A DNA stretch of 56,686 nucleotides from Syntrophobacterales bacterium (GCA_023229795.1 JALNYP010000022.1:1-56686), one strand, 5' to 3'; counted from the stretch's first letter, positions 1-8,176 are shown. Translations and numbers: made by a program. Notes: a model not told the origin generated them from the sequence alone.

Positions 1-58
1 CTTGAGGGACCTGCTCGACGGTCATCACTACCTCCTTTTTCTCAGAAAAAACAGGTAG

Positions 59-340
59 ATGATGACCTCGAAAACTATCTTCCGTCAATCATCTTTTTAT
101 TACGTACAGTGGCAAGATAATGGCATTGGCTTTGACGAGCGTTACGGAGACAAAATTTTTGGCGCATTCCAACGCCTGCATGGCGGAGAGGAATATGAAG
201 GTACCGGCATCGGCCTGGCTATAGTGCACCGCATCATCCAACGCCACGGCGGCCGCGTCTGGGCCGAAGGCAAAGTCAACGCCGGGGCGACCTTCTATTT
301 TGCGCTCCCCAAAATCGCGGAGGGTGATGAGATAGGCTGA
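59..340 (+). pseudogene. Histidine kinase C-terminal (ATPase) fragment
   Basis: This is the last part of a sensor histidine kinase ATP-binding domain. The G1 box (DNGIGFDE), an F box region (IFGAFQRLH), the G2 box (GTGIGLAI) and the usual closing strand (GGRVWAEG) are present in order, and the FQRLHGGEEYEGTG wording is typical of phytochrome-like and PAS-type kinases. The H box, N box and all sensor domains are missing upstream. The first 15 or so residues after the ATG do not resemble a kinase, so the ATG is probably not a genuine start. The window begins only 58 bases upstream, so whether a longer gene lies outside cannot be seen, but a TAG lies in frame just before the ATG. Best read as a remnant. 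Confidence 0.75.
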
Positions 341-973
341 TCGCCGTGAACGTTGCTATTTTCTCGACTATTTTAGGGCAACATCCCACTTCCCGGTGAT
401 GAGATAGATGAATCGCGGTATCCTTTGCTTACCCGCAAGTCGGTTCGAAGCCTTGGCCGTGCAAGCGCAAGGCCCACCAACATCCCAAACCGATATGGAA
501 CCCCAAAAGGTGTCGCTCACTGGATGATACCTACCATGAAAACCCCGACTCTGACGCATCTAACCCGGCAGGGGGCGCCTGCTCCGACGAGCAATTTAGG
601 GCCCATTCTCGCAGGCGCCCCCGGCCTTGGCTACCCCAGCAAGGAGGGCTCCATTAAAAAACGCTTGACAGTAAGGAAATGATGCGAGAGAAAAAGAGTA
701 TCTAACCCACCACAATCTATAGAAAAAACAGACTTTATTACGTACAGCCAGCTGGGAGACTTATCGGTGAAGAGGTGAAAAATGCGGATATAGTCTGGCG
801 AGTGAAAGTTTTCAGAACCGTGATAAGTCGCTAATCATAGCAGTTAGCCGCTTTTTGATTTTTCTCATTCCCAAGCTAATCTTGGGAAGGCGTTGAAAAA
901 ATTCAAAATCTATAGATGGAATAATGTTAAAGGCGGGATGCGCTACGCTTTCACGCCCTACGGGCTTTTCTCT
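341..973. other. Gene-poor region with RNA-like structures
   Basis: No open frame here shows a recognisable protein. The region holds a perfect 12-bp inverted repeat (571-582/611-622). A second stem, ACTTATCGGT at 759-768, pairs with 817-828 apart from one bulged base. Inside that stem lies GATATAGTCTG (787-797), whose AGTCTG can also pair with CAGACT at 729-734. An 11-base and a 14-base word found at 44-54 and 96-109 recur at 721-731 and 734-747. The picture is of decayed mobile or structured-RNA sequence, but the type cannot be named. Confidence 0.4.
571..622. repeat. Perfect 12-bp inverted repeat, 28-base loop
   Basis: GGGGGCGCCTGC at 571-582 is the exact reverse complement of 611-622. 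There is no T-run after it, so it is not a standard terminator. It lies in a non-coding strip near the broken integrase and could be a transposon end, an attachment-site relic or an RNA stem. Confidence 0.6.
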
Positions 974-1787
974 TTACTTTCTCTTGGGTGGCAATGGTTG
1001 TTGAGGATGCTGCTCTATTTTGTCCCCCCGCAAATCCACCAGCAAACGCCGGGCTTCTTTGCGATCATCTTCTAGGTTCTGGGGACTGATGGCCTGTTGG
1101 GTGCACCTGAGCACGATCTCCAATTGCCCTTCCGCCAGGGAGCGGTAATGGAGACGATAAAGTGTCTGGGCCAGAAAGAGATGGTTGGTGCTGTTCTCCG
1201 GTGCCAGGCGCACCGCCGCTTGCAAGTGTTCCAGAGATTTTCGCATATCACCCACGGACATGGGCCAGGCTGGGGCCTCGAAATAGAGACGCCCCAACAC
1301 TCGGTGAGGTCCGGCCTGGTCGTAAGTTGCATCCAGGGCCAAGGCGCGCTGGAGTTCCTCGATGATTTGGGGCAGGAGCCGGCGTCCCGTCGTATAGCGC
1401 CACAGGCATCGGCTATACCGCAAAGGTTGAGGGCCAGCCAGTAGTGGCCTGCAACCAAGTTGGGCGCCTCACGGATCAGGGTTTCGGCGTAACCCTTCCC
1501 CTTGCGGTAGTAGCCCTCCCTATACTTCTTGGACGACATTTCTCCCAGAATAAAACAGGTACGTGCCAGTTGCGCCAGGACCAGCGGCCGGGGCGCAGCA
1601 CGGGAGGACAGCAAACCTTCATATAGTGCCAGGGCCTTTTCGGCAGAGGTTGCGTCCAAGGTAGGGCTCTTAAGGAGAGCGTCGGCGCCTCAGCCATCGG
1701 TTCGGTCCCGGCGCCGAACCCTGCAGTCACGCTCACGAAACTAAGTGCCAGAATGCAGAAAATCTTTAATTGATAAGAACATTTCAT
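974..1787 (-). pseudogene. TRAP transporter T-component-like (TPR) gene, two frameshifts
   Basis: Three minus-strand frames join into one protein. The first (from the ATG at 1787) encodes a signal peptide ending near AGFGAGTEP. The second continues with a TPR-like helix pair and the segment AGHYWLALNLCGIADACG. The third carries ALALDATYDQAGPHRVLGR, a segment with YFEAPAWPMSVGD, and AVRLAPENSTNHLFLAQTL down to the stop at 974. This order matches TRAP-associated T components (TatT-like), which are periplasmic TPR proteins. The first frame change falls near 1680-1690 and the second near 1400-1440. A functional gene would be about 265 codons. No TRAP permease or substrate-binding gene is nearby, so the gene looks orphaned as well as broken. 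Confidence 0.7.
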
Positions 1788-1832
1788 CTTTTGGATTTTG
1801 CATCACTGCGCTCAAATATCAATCACCAATGA

Positions 1833-1860
1833 CAAGCTATCATATATAGCTGATAACTTG
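1833..1860. promoter_or_regulatory. Near-perfect palindrome upstream of the integrase
   Basis: The arms CAAG-N-TATCA and TGATA-N-CTTG are symmetrical around an 8-base centre containing ATATAT. It lies between the TRAP pseudogene start (1787) and the integrase start (1954), so it could be an operator or a recombinase arm site. The symmetry is seen directly; the role is a guess. Confidence 0.35.
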
Positions 1861-1953
1861 CCAGCGCCAAAACATATCTGATTTCCATGAAAAAATTTGA
1901 TATATTTTGGCTATCCGCATCGGCATGATGCAATCAAAATCAGGAGGTGCAGC

Positions 1954-2791
1954 ATGAAAGTAGCCAAGGCAATCGACCTTTACCTGGATTACCATCGGCT
2001 GAACTCCCAAAAAAAATACGAACCGTTCCTATGGGTCCCTGTTATCAAAGTTTCGGGACCAATTTTCTGACCGGGAGCCGGAGTCAATCTCGCCCGACGA
2101 AGTTCTCTCCTTTCTAGTCGGGCTGAATGAAGGCTGCAAACAGTTAACCAAGCACACCCGTTATTCCTACCTCAAAGCCTTCTTCAATTTCATCCGCAAT
2201 AACGTGGATACTCAGCTCCCCAATCCTTGTGACACACCTATGCTGAAGAAGCTGTTTCGGCCGGAGAAACTAGGACGCTGGGAAATCCATGAGAAAGAAA
2301 CCATCGACGAGATCATCTTCCGCACCATCAAAGTCAGAAACCGTCTAATGCTGGAACTCATGGCCCGGGGTGGTATGCGAGTGGGCGAGGTCCTAAAACT
2401 CATTGCTGGTGATGTCGACGATCAAAAACTCATCATCAGAAATCCCAAGAGCGGGAAAAGCTCAGAAGCGGTCTTTATCCCCAAAAAGCTGGCCGACAGG
2501 TTGAAGGACTACATCAGAGCAAGGGGCATCGAAGGCGACCAAAGGATTTTTCCGATCTCGTATACCGCGGCCAGGGTAATGGTCCGAAAGGCCGGCACTC
2601 TGGTGGGGGTTCATTTAAGGCCACATGACTTAAGGCGCCATGCAGCCACGTACGCCTCCCGCTCCGGTGTGCCCGTGGAGATCGTTAGTAAGGTCATCCT
2701 GAGGCACGCCAATCTCTCCACCACCCAAAGGTATCTGGGCAAGGTAAGTGATGTGGAAGCGGTAAGATGGATCGAGAATTTATATGGATAG
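1954..2791 (+). pseudogene. Tyrosine recombinase (phage-type integrase), frameshifted near its start
   Basis: An ATG at 1954 follows a good ribosome site (AGGAGG). Its frame reads for 18 codons and then meets a run of eight A bases (2009-2016). The reading must move by one base to continue into the long frame that covers the core-binding helices and the catalytic domain to 2791. The catalytic part is complete: Arg in GGMRVGEV, Lys in NPKSGKSSE, HxxR in HDLRRHAATY, His in LRHANLSTTQ and the nucleophile Tyr in TQRYL. The whole protein would be about 278 residues, a normal size for a small XerD-like integrase. The shift at a homopolymer could be a true mutation, transcriptional slippage or a sequencing error, so the enzyme may still be made. 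Confidence 0.8.
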
Positions 2792-2856
2792 CAGCTTGAC
2801 TGGGCGGGGTCCACGCTGGCCTCGCCCAAACTCAAGAAATCCTGGTCAAGTCTCGG

Positions 2857-3303
2857 CTATTTCAGGTTAAGCAGTGGCGGATGGTTTTCCTTGAGCCAGG
2901 CCAGAACCTTCTCTCGCAACTCCAGAACGTAGCTTGCCAGCTCTGACGCTTCATCCTCAGTGGCGCCCCCCACGTAGTCATATTCCACGATGTTTCTCTT
3001 TTTCCGGCAGGCATCAAGGTAGTCCGCATCGGCTCGATGCTCAGGGCCCAGGATCAGCGGCAAGGCCTGGATGGTGCGGTAATGCTGCAGCGTCCGGGCA
3101 GCCCTGTAGCCCTCGGCGTAGAGCAGGATCGTGCAGAGTTTCAGGGCCGCGTTATAGGCGATGCCTAAGCGCCAGTCCGGAGAAATCCCCCCGCCAGCGT
3201 CTGCCAGGTCACGATCGACGATGGCCAGCAGGTTGGCAATCTCCTCCGGCGAGGTGACATGAGGTTCAAGCCAGCCGTTATCGGCCCATTGCTGCAAGGT
3301 CAT
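2857..3303 (-). CDS. HEPN-domain protein, toxin partner of an MNT antitoxin
   Basis: This is a 148-residue all-alpha protein, the usual size for the HEPN half of a HEPN/MNT toxin-antitoxin pair. HEPN toxins cut RNA using an R-X4-6-H motif. In HepT-type members the motif is R-X4-H-X-Y, and the final Tyr is AMPylated by the antitoxin. Here the equivalent stretch is R103-N-I-V-E-Y108-D-Y110, so Arg and the modifiable Tyr are kept while the catalytic His is replaced by Tyr. Its start overlaps the end of the upstream nucleotidyltransferase gene by 26 bases, showing one operon with the antitoxin translated first. The family call rests on partner, length and motif; whether the protein is an active RNase is unclear because of the His change. 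Confidence 0.72.
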   Translation of the reverse strand: MTLQQWADNGWLEPHVTSPEEIANLLAIVDRDLADAGGGISPDWRLGIAYNAALKLCTILLYAEGYRAARTLQHYRTIQALPLILGPEHRADADYLDACRKKRNIVEYDYVGGATEDEASELASYVLELREKVLAWLKENHPPLLNLK

Positions 3304-3865
3304 TTTCGTTACCTATGATAAACAGCTTGGGGGACTCCAGGACATTGGCTAAGAAATGATCACCTTTTTCCTGGCGGCGACGAAATTCTTCCACGGTCAG
3401 GGTATGGGGGTTTATCTCCCTTCCGACTTGCTCCGTGACTCTTGACAGCCAACTCGATAATGAGCGGAGGCCGACGGTGCCGATCACCATGAGGTCCACG
3501 TCGCTTGCCGCTTTCTCTCTATTGCTGGCCAGGGACCCGAAGACAAAGGCCAATTCCACTCCTTCCCGGTCCAGGACGCTCTTGAAAATCTCCACCAAAC
3601 CGGCCGTCTTAAGCACCAGCTTGCGAATTTCCGGATACAGGGGGTGATCCGTGTTGGCCCGGAAGTAGAGGCGGTTTCCATCCCGGCGGGTCGTCACCAG
3701 GTCTAGCTTCACCAGCTTTTGCAGGTCTTGCCGGATGGTGCCCAGAGAGAGGTCCGCCTGCCTCTCCATCTCCCGCAGGTGCAATTCTTTTTCGTCCAGG
3801 CCGAAAAGCAGGCGAAAGATTTCCGCCCTCACCCGGGATGACAATATCTCACTAAGGGTCCCCAT
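3278..3865 (-). CDS. Winged-helix plus MNT nucleotidyltransferase antitoxin
   Basis: The N-terminal ~75 residues form an ArsR-like winged helix (LREMERQADLSLGTIRQDL is the recognition unit). The C-terminal part is a minimal nucleotidyltransferase with G110-S111 and the metal-binding D122-V-D124. In MNT/HEPN systems the MNT protein is the antitoxin and neutralises the HEPN toxin by adding AMP to a tyrosine. The fused winged helix suggests it also represses its own operon, and two direct repeats lie just upstream (3877-3908). The gene overlaps the HEPN gene by 26 bases. All key residues seem intact at 195 residues. The start is the ATG at 3865; the next in-frame ATG would cut into the winged helix. 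Confidence 0.82.
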   Translation of the reverse strand: MGTLSEILSSRVRAEIFRLLFGLDEKELHLREMERQADLSLGTIRQDLQKLVKLDLVTTRRDGNRLYFRANTDHPLYPEIRKLVLKTAGLVEIFKSVLDREGVELAFVFGSLASNREKAASDVDLMVIGTVGLRSLSSWLSRVTEQVGREINPHTLTVEEFRRRQEKGDHFLANVLESPKLFIIGNENDLAAMGR

Positions 3866-3876
3866 GATTGTTCGGT

Positions 3877-3908
3877 TATACCATACAGTTGATTGGCTTT
3901 ACCATACA
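3877..3908. promoter_or_regulatory. Paired direct repeats, likely operator of the HEPN/MNT operon
   Basis: TATACCATACA (3877-3887) and TTTACCATACA (3898-3908) share TACCATACA and are offset by 21 bp, two helical turns. They start 12 bases upstream of the antitoxin ATG. This spacing suits side-by-side binding by a winged-helix dimer, so autoregulation by the antitoxin is the obvious guess. Confidence 0.5.
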
Positions 3909-4036
3909 TTATCTCCCATCCCGTCTTGATCATAAAGAAGTTTTTCAGGGATCTTAAAGGCTCCGTGAAGAATAGAGGAATAGCCTTTTTCTGTTGATGG
4001 AGGGGACCCAGTGCGGGGTGTTCTTATGACGAAAAG

Positions 4037-4144
4037 ATGGAAACGGTAGCCAGATTGGCAGGAGGCATTGCGCATGATTTCAAAAATCTGTTATCAGCAA
4101 TCTTATGTTACGGCAATATCTTATTAAAAAATCTCCGAAGATGA
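4037..4144 (+). pseudogene. Histidine kinase H-box fragment
   Basis: A 35-codon stretch reads METVARLAGGIAHDF followed by KNLLSAIL and a short tail before TGA. LAGGIAHDFxNLLxAI is the classic dimerisation/phosphoacceptor box of hybrid kinases. Nothing kinase-like follows, so it is a relic. Together with the ATPase fragment at 59-340 it shows that at least one kinase gene has been dismantled in this strip, although the order (H box downstream of the ATPase box) means the two are not simply halves of one gene. Confidence 0.65.
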
Positions 4145-4261
4145 GCGCCTTTAAATCCGTTTCAAAGGGGGGATTATCGAAGTGTTATATAATCCCCCTG
4201 GACACTTCCCTTGAATCTTCACTGAGAATGACTGCCGAAATCAGTTTAACAATGGCTTCTC

Positions 4262-4702
4262 TTACATGGAGATATTAAAGCCCTGGGGTCCGATGTTCAG
4301 CTGGACCCCCTGCTGGACTGCGTAGAGGTTGATGATCACGCCGCTTTGATTCTGCATTTTCAGGCCAGCCACCCCTCCGGCCAGGGTAACGCCGGCGCCC
4401 ACCGCGGCATAATTGCCGGCAAACTGCCGGAGACTCGTCATATTGTAGACATTGCCCACCGCGCTGATGGAGGCAATTCCGACATTGCCGACGCTCAGGC
4501 CATCGATCTTGAAGAGATGGGTCTTCCCCTCGAACCGCAGGACGCCGCTCCCCGAGCTGAAGCCGATGCCCGCGGCGAAGCTGGTCATGTCAATGGACAC
4601 GGTGCCGACAGGGTAATAAGGTCCTTGGGTGTTCCCCGGCGAGACCGCCAGCAGGAGGAGGGCCGCCATGGCCAGACTGAAGAAAATCCGTTTTGCGCAC
4701 AT
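4262..4702 (-). CDS. Small secreted protein, glycine-rich beta type
   Basis: The protein has a clear signal peptide (KRIFFSLAMAALLLLAVS, cleavage near NTQG) and a ~120-residue mature part rich in Gly, Val and Ile with alternating strands. The pattern RFEGKTHLFKIDGLSVG, then VGNVYNMTSLRQFAGNY, then MQNQSGVIINLYAVQQG resembles a widespread family of proteobacterial exported proteins of unknown function with a Ysc84/EipA-like feel; that link is an impression only. The ATG at 4702 is preferred over the GTG at 4711 because the AAAGGGTG ribosome site sits at the right distance. It stands alone, downstream of the toxin-antitoxin strip. Function unknown. Confidence 0.6.
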   Translation of the reverse strand: MCAKRIFFSLAMAALLLLAVSPGNTQGPYYPVGTVSIDMTSFAAGIGFSSGSGVLRFEGKTHLFKIDGLSVGNVGIASISAVGNVYNMTSLRQFAGNYAAVGAGVTLAGGVAGLKMQNQSGVIINLYAVQQGVQLNIGPQGFNISM

Positions 4703-4959
4703 TATTCCCACCCTTTCTTTTTCTGAAATATAACGGAACTTATTCCGCAGAACTTAAATTAAGCTCCCGGGGGATAATGTCAAGGCCAATTTTAAGATAT
4801 GGGCGGGCCTTACCGGCAAAGCAGGCTGAGCCTCACGACGGTCTCATCCGGGTTTTCCCTGCCTCCCGGCAGAATGATCTTGGCCGAATCCGGGGCCCTC
4901 ATCTATAATGGAAAACTACCTGGCGAACCCGACAACATGTCGGAAGGAGGAATGAGGCG

Positions 4960-5703
4960 GTGAATCCCTTCTTGGTGCTGTTTTCTCTGATCACGGCCAT
5001 CAGTGTGGTCGTTTCGGCAAGTCTGATGCTGATTCGTCGAAAAATGGGGCCGGGAAAGCGCGGTGAGGAAGACATCCGCTCTTCTGTCTTCAATTTCTAC
5101 ACCACGCTGTATGCTTTTGTCATCGGCTTTGCCATAGTCACCCTGTGGTCCGCGTTTCTTACGGCCAAGGCGGACGTCACCCGGGAAGCCGATGACATCA
5201 TGATCGCCTACCGTGCTGCCCAAAACCTGCCTGGATCCGACGCCTTCCGCCAAGATGCAGTGAAGTATCTCAAGGTGGTTATCGACGTGGAATTCCCCCA
5301 GATGCAAGAGGGGGCCATGAGCCCTGAGGCCAGCCGGCTTTTCGACCGCCTCTGGTCCGACCTCTATGAACTTAAAGGCGACTCCAATATGATCGGCCAA
5401 ATTTACAGCAGTCTGACGGAAGCCGAACACCAGCGCCTGGCCCGATCCATCCTTTTAGAAAGCAATCTCTATCCACCGATCTGGGTGATTCTCATCTTCG
5501 GCCTGGTTTCCGTGGTTTTTGGCCTGTATTATATTAACCGGCAGCAAACCGTAGTATCGTTGATCTTTGAGTTTATGGCGATCTTCCTCTTGTTGTCCTG
5601 TATCTATTTCGTTTATGATCTCGATACGCCGTTTTCCGGTTTGATTAACGTCAAACCGCAGGGCTTTCAGACCGTCTATGCCAAGATACTGAGCCTGCAA
5701 TAG
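4960..5703 (+). CDS. DUF4239-like (bestrophin-like) membrane protein
   Basis: This 247-residue protein starts at a GTG placed 9 bases after a strong GGAAGGAGG site. It has an N-terminal membrane helix (residues 3-25), a second around 47-70, a soluble central stretch of ~100 residues, and a closing pair of helices (~170-225). The segments NFYTTLYAFVIGFAIVTLW and YDLDTPFSGLI are hallmarks of the DUF4239/bestrophin-like family. The physiological role of that family is not known. The next gene begins 29 bases later on the same strand, so they are probably co-transcribed. Confidence 0.8.
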   Translation: MNPFLVLFSLITAISVVVSASLMLIRRKMGPGKRGEEDIRSSVFNFYTTLYAFVIGFAIVTLWSAFLTAKADVTREADDIMIAYRAAQNLPGSDAFRQDAVKYLKVVIDVEFPQMQEGAMSPEASRLFDRLWSDLYELKGDSNMIGQIYSSLTEAEHQRLARSILLESNLYPPIWVILIFGLVSVVFGLYYINRQQTVVSLIFEFMAIFLLLSCIYFVYDLDTPFSGLINVKPQGFQTVYAKILSLQ

Positions 5704-5732
5704 CGGGCGGTTTGGGCCGGGTGAAAGGAATT

Positions 5733-6251
5733 ATGAGACATAAGCTGCGCTTCTATCTGGGGCTGGTCTGTTTCGGACTCTCTTTGATTTTACCTCTGTT
5801 CGGCATCCTGGTGGCCTGGCTGCCCCAGTCCCTGGCAGCCAAAGCCGCGATCATCGGCCTGTTGACCGTGGGCGGCCCTGAGGTTCTGGGCCTCCTGGCG
5901 GTGATCTGCCTGGGCAAAGAAAACCTCCTCTATCTCAAAGATAAACTCTTCGCCTGGCTGAAGCGCCTCAGGCCTCCCAGCCCGGTGAGCCGGACCCGCT
6001 ACCGGGTGGGCCTGGTCATGTTTCTGCTCCCGCTCATTCCCACGTATATTATGGCCTACCTGCCCCAGTGGCTGCCGGATCATGCCGCGCCGCGGCTCTA
6101 CGTCAACCTGGCCGCAGACTTTATTTTCCTGGCGAGTCTGTTTGTGCTGGGGGGCGATTTTTGGGATAAGCTGCGAGCCCTGTTCCTCTATGACGCCAGG
6201 GCGGAGTTTGGACCGCGGGATGCGGAACCGTCTTCAGCCCCGCATTCCTGA
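5733..6251 (+). CDS. Four-helix membrane protein, possible transporter-suffix family
   Basis: This is a 172-residue protein with four hydrophobic helices in two similar halves. Each half starts with a pattern like RxGLVxFxLxLIxP (RFYLGLVCFGLSLILP and RYRVGLVMFLLPLIPT) and ends in a Gly-containing helix followed by a basic stretch, so an internal duplication is likely. LGKENLLYLKDKLFAWLKR resembles the end of proteins annotated as transporter suffix domain; that match is tentative. I chose the ATG at 5733 because GAAAGGA precedes it; a TTG at 5712 has no ribosome site. It follows the DUF4239 gene closely. Function unknown. Confidence 0.6.
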   Translation: MRHKLRFYLGLVCFGLSLILPLFGILVAWLPQSLAAKAAIIGLLTVGGPEVLGLLAVICLGKENLLYLKDKLFAWLKRLRPPSPVSRTRYRVGLVMFLLPLIPTYIMAYLPQWLPDHAAPRLYVNLAADFIFLASLFVLGGDFWDKLRALFLYDARAEFGPRDAEPSSAPHS

Positions 6252-6270
6252 GTTCTGATTTCTACAGCGT

Positions 6271-6335
6271 GGCGGGCAGCCAGCCGCCCGAAGTGAGGTA
6301 GGGACGCCCGCCGCCGGGAGGTGGGCCAGCGTCCC
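6271..6335. terminator. GC-rich hairpins between convergent genes
   Basis: CGGGC (6273-6277) pairs with 6286-6290, and GGGACGC (6301-6307) pairs with GCGTCCC (6329-6335). They lie exactly between the end of the plus-strand gene (6251) and the end of the minus-strand cytochrome gene (6345). No T-run follows, so a bidirectional terminator or a REP-type repeat are both possible. Confidence 0.4.
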
Positions 6336-6344
6336 CCGCGCTGG

Positions 6345-7763
6345 TTATAAGACCCGCATAAACGCCACCAGGTCCTGTTTTTCCTGCTGATTCAGCTTGG
6401 TTCCCAGCACCAGGTTAAAGAACTCCACCGTATCCTCCAGGGTGAGGAGACGGCCGTCATGCAGGTAAGGGGGCGACTCCTTGATGCCCCGCAGGACGAA
6501 GGTCTTAATGGGCCCATCCATGGAGGCCATGCGGCCATTGACCATCTGGGGTTTGAAGAAGCGCTCGGTCTTCAGGTTATGCATGCTGTTGTCGGTATAA
6601 TAGGGCGCTTGATGGCAATCGGCGCACTGGCCCTTGCCGAAGAACACCGCCTGGCCCCGCATTTCCGCCTCGGTGGCCTGCTTGGGGTCCAGTTTGCCGA
6701 GAACATCCAGCTTGGGGGCAGGCGGGAAGTCCAAAATTTCCTGAAACTCCGCCATGTCGTGCACCTGGGAGCCCCGCTCCAGGATGTTGACGCCCTTCTT
6801 GGTGGCAATGACCGGATCGCCGTCGAAGTAGGCGGCCCGCTGCTCGAATTCGGTGAAATCCTCCACCGTCTTCAAGGCCCGCTGGGAGCCGAAGAGGCGC
6901 TGGATATTCACACCCCGGAGTGACGGCGTATCGATGCGGTGGCGGAATTGCTGCGGCCGGATATCGCCCACCAGGTGGGTGGCGGCGTCACTGTGGCCGT
7001 TGGCGTGACAGTCGAAACAGGCCACGCCGAGGCTGGGCCGCTCGGAACGCCGGTCTTCCGTCTGGTTGAACTGCTGCTGCATGAAGGGAGTCAACAGCAG
7101 CCGCAGGCCCTCGATCTGCTTGGGGTTCAGGATGCCGTTAAACAGGGCGTAATAGTTGTCCAGGGTCACCAGTTTACCCTGGGAGACGTCCCCCAGATCA
7201 GGCCGGGTGGTGAGGAAGATGGCAGGGGGAAATTCCGGCAGGAAGCGGTCCGGCAGGTCGAAATCCAGGTCGAAACGGGTCAGGTCCCGGGCTTCCTGCT
7301 TTTTGATCTCGTCAATAAGAAACTTGGGAAAAACCATGCCTCCTTCTGGCTGATTCGGATGGGGCAGGGGCAGGAAGCCGATAGGAAATAGTCCCTTCTC
7401 TTTGATCTGCTCCGGGGTCAGGGCGGCCAGTTTTTCCCAGGTCATATCCGCGGGCAGTTTGGCCCGGACGCCTGCCTGCACGGGCTTGCCGCGAGTCATG
7501 GTGACCCCAGGGGCCGGGTGATCGCTCAAGTCATAACGGCTGTTCAGGAGTTCCATCTGCCGGGCCATGATTTTGGATTTTTCTCCCTGCATGCGGGTCA
7601 TAGTGGTGGCGAAGGGTTCGGTGATATGCACCGGCAAGTAGCTGGATTCCACTTTTGATTCCGCGGTAACTTCTTTGGAACCCCAAAAAGACCCCATGCC
7701 CAGTACCAGGATTAATCCCAAAAATAGGGGCGCCAACAGCCATTTAAACCTTCTGCGCGTCAT
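6345..7763 (-). CDS. Di-haem cytochrome, cytochrome c peroxidase/MauG-like
   Basis: The 472-residue exported protein has an N-terminal signal anchor (residues 9-27) and two haem c sites, CFDCH (249-253) and CADCH (380-384). The end carries SPPYLHDGRLLTLEDTV, the distal motif of the cytochrome c peroxidase superfamily. Such periplasmic proteins reduce peroxides or act in electron transfer. The protein is longer than a standard peroxidase (~330), with about 200 extra N-terminal residues before the first haem, as in the MauG-like or cytochrome B6 annotation group. GGGAGG sits 7 bases before the ATG. The exact substrate cannot be told. It appears monocistronic. Confidence 0.82.
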   Translation of the reverse strand: MTRRRFKWLLAPLFLGLILVLGMGSFWGSKEVTAESKVESSYLPVHITEPFATTMTRMQGEKSKIMARQMELLNSRYDLSDHPAPGVTMTRGKPVQAGVRAKLPADMTWEKLAALTPEQIKEKGLFPIGFLPLPHPNQPEGGMVFPKFLIDEIKKQEARDLTRFDLDFDLPDRFLPEFPPAIFLTTRPDLGDVSQGKLVTLDNYYALFNGILNPKQIEGLRLLLTPFMQQQFNQTEDRRSERPSLGVACFDCHANGHSDAATHLVGDIRPQQFRHRIDTPSLRGVNIQRLFGSQRALKTVEDFTEFEQRAAYFDGDPVIATKKGVNILERGSQVHDMAEFQEILDFPPAPKLDVLGKLDPKQATEAEMRGQAVFFGKGQCADCHQAPYYTDNSMHNLKTERFFKPQMVNGRMASMDGPIKTFVLRGIKESPPYLHDGRLLTLEDTVEFFNLVLGTKLNQQEKQDLVAFMRVL

Positions 7764-8176
7764 GGCTAATCCTCCCTCAAGTGGTAAGCGGTGTACGTGG
7801 CGGTGATGCCGGAAATGCGCTATTGGTAAGCGGGACCGCCGTCAATAGGCAGGTCCCCGGCCTGGGCTGCCCTCATAGATAGCTGATAGATGGCGTCGGT
7901 TAAAGGGCCAAGGCAGGCCCAAGATAGGCCGGATTCTAGCATAAAATAATCATGGCGGCCTTCTATGCAACCGCTGAACGGTTGATTTTGGGGGAAGGCA
8001 GTCAATTTTCCGTCACCCATGGGCGCCGTGGCGGCAGCCGTCGGGATAAAACCTGTTGACTCTTTAGAATCAGGGCCTTACCTTTGCATCAAGTTTGAAG
8101 CGCAAAATGGCGATGAAGCTTATGTCCGGGAAAGATGATTTCACGGTGAAGTCCAAGTTCACGCGGGAGGTAAAAA
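7764..8176. other. Divergent intergenic region
   Basis: This 413-base gap separates the minus-strand cytochrome from the plus-strand protease gene and must hold promoters for both. I see no clear -35/-10 pair, no riboswitch and no credible small gene. The protease ribosome site (GGGAGG) lies at its right edge. Confidence 0.5.

Noticed and set aside
430..450. GGTTCGAAGCC as a tRNA T-arm
   Set aside because: The flanking bases do not form the T stem and no acceptor or anticodon arm is present.
560..630. Integron attC site at the 571-622 inverted repeat
   Set aside because: A TCTAAC word is present but the matching GTTAG core site is missing, and the recombinase nearby is not an integron integrase.
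425..682. 85-codon frame near the kinase fragment
   Set aside because: Pro/Thr/Arg-rich, covers a perfect inverted repeat, no start signal.
893..1075. 60-codon plus-strand frame before the TRAP pseudogene
   Set aside because: No ribosome site; overlaps the end of the TRAP-like reading frame and has no likeness to known proteins.
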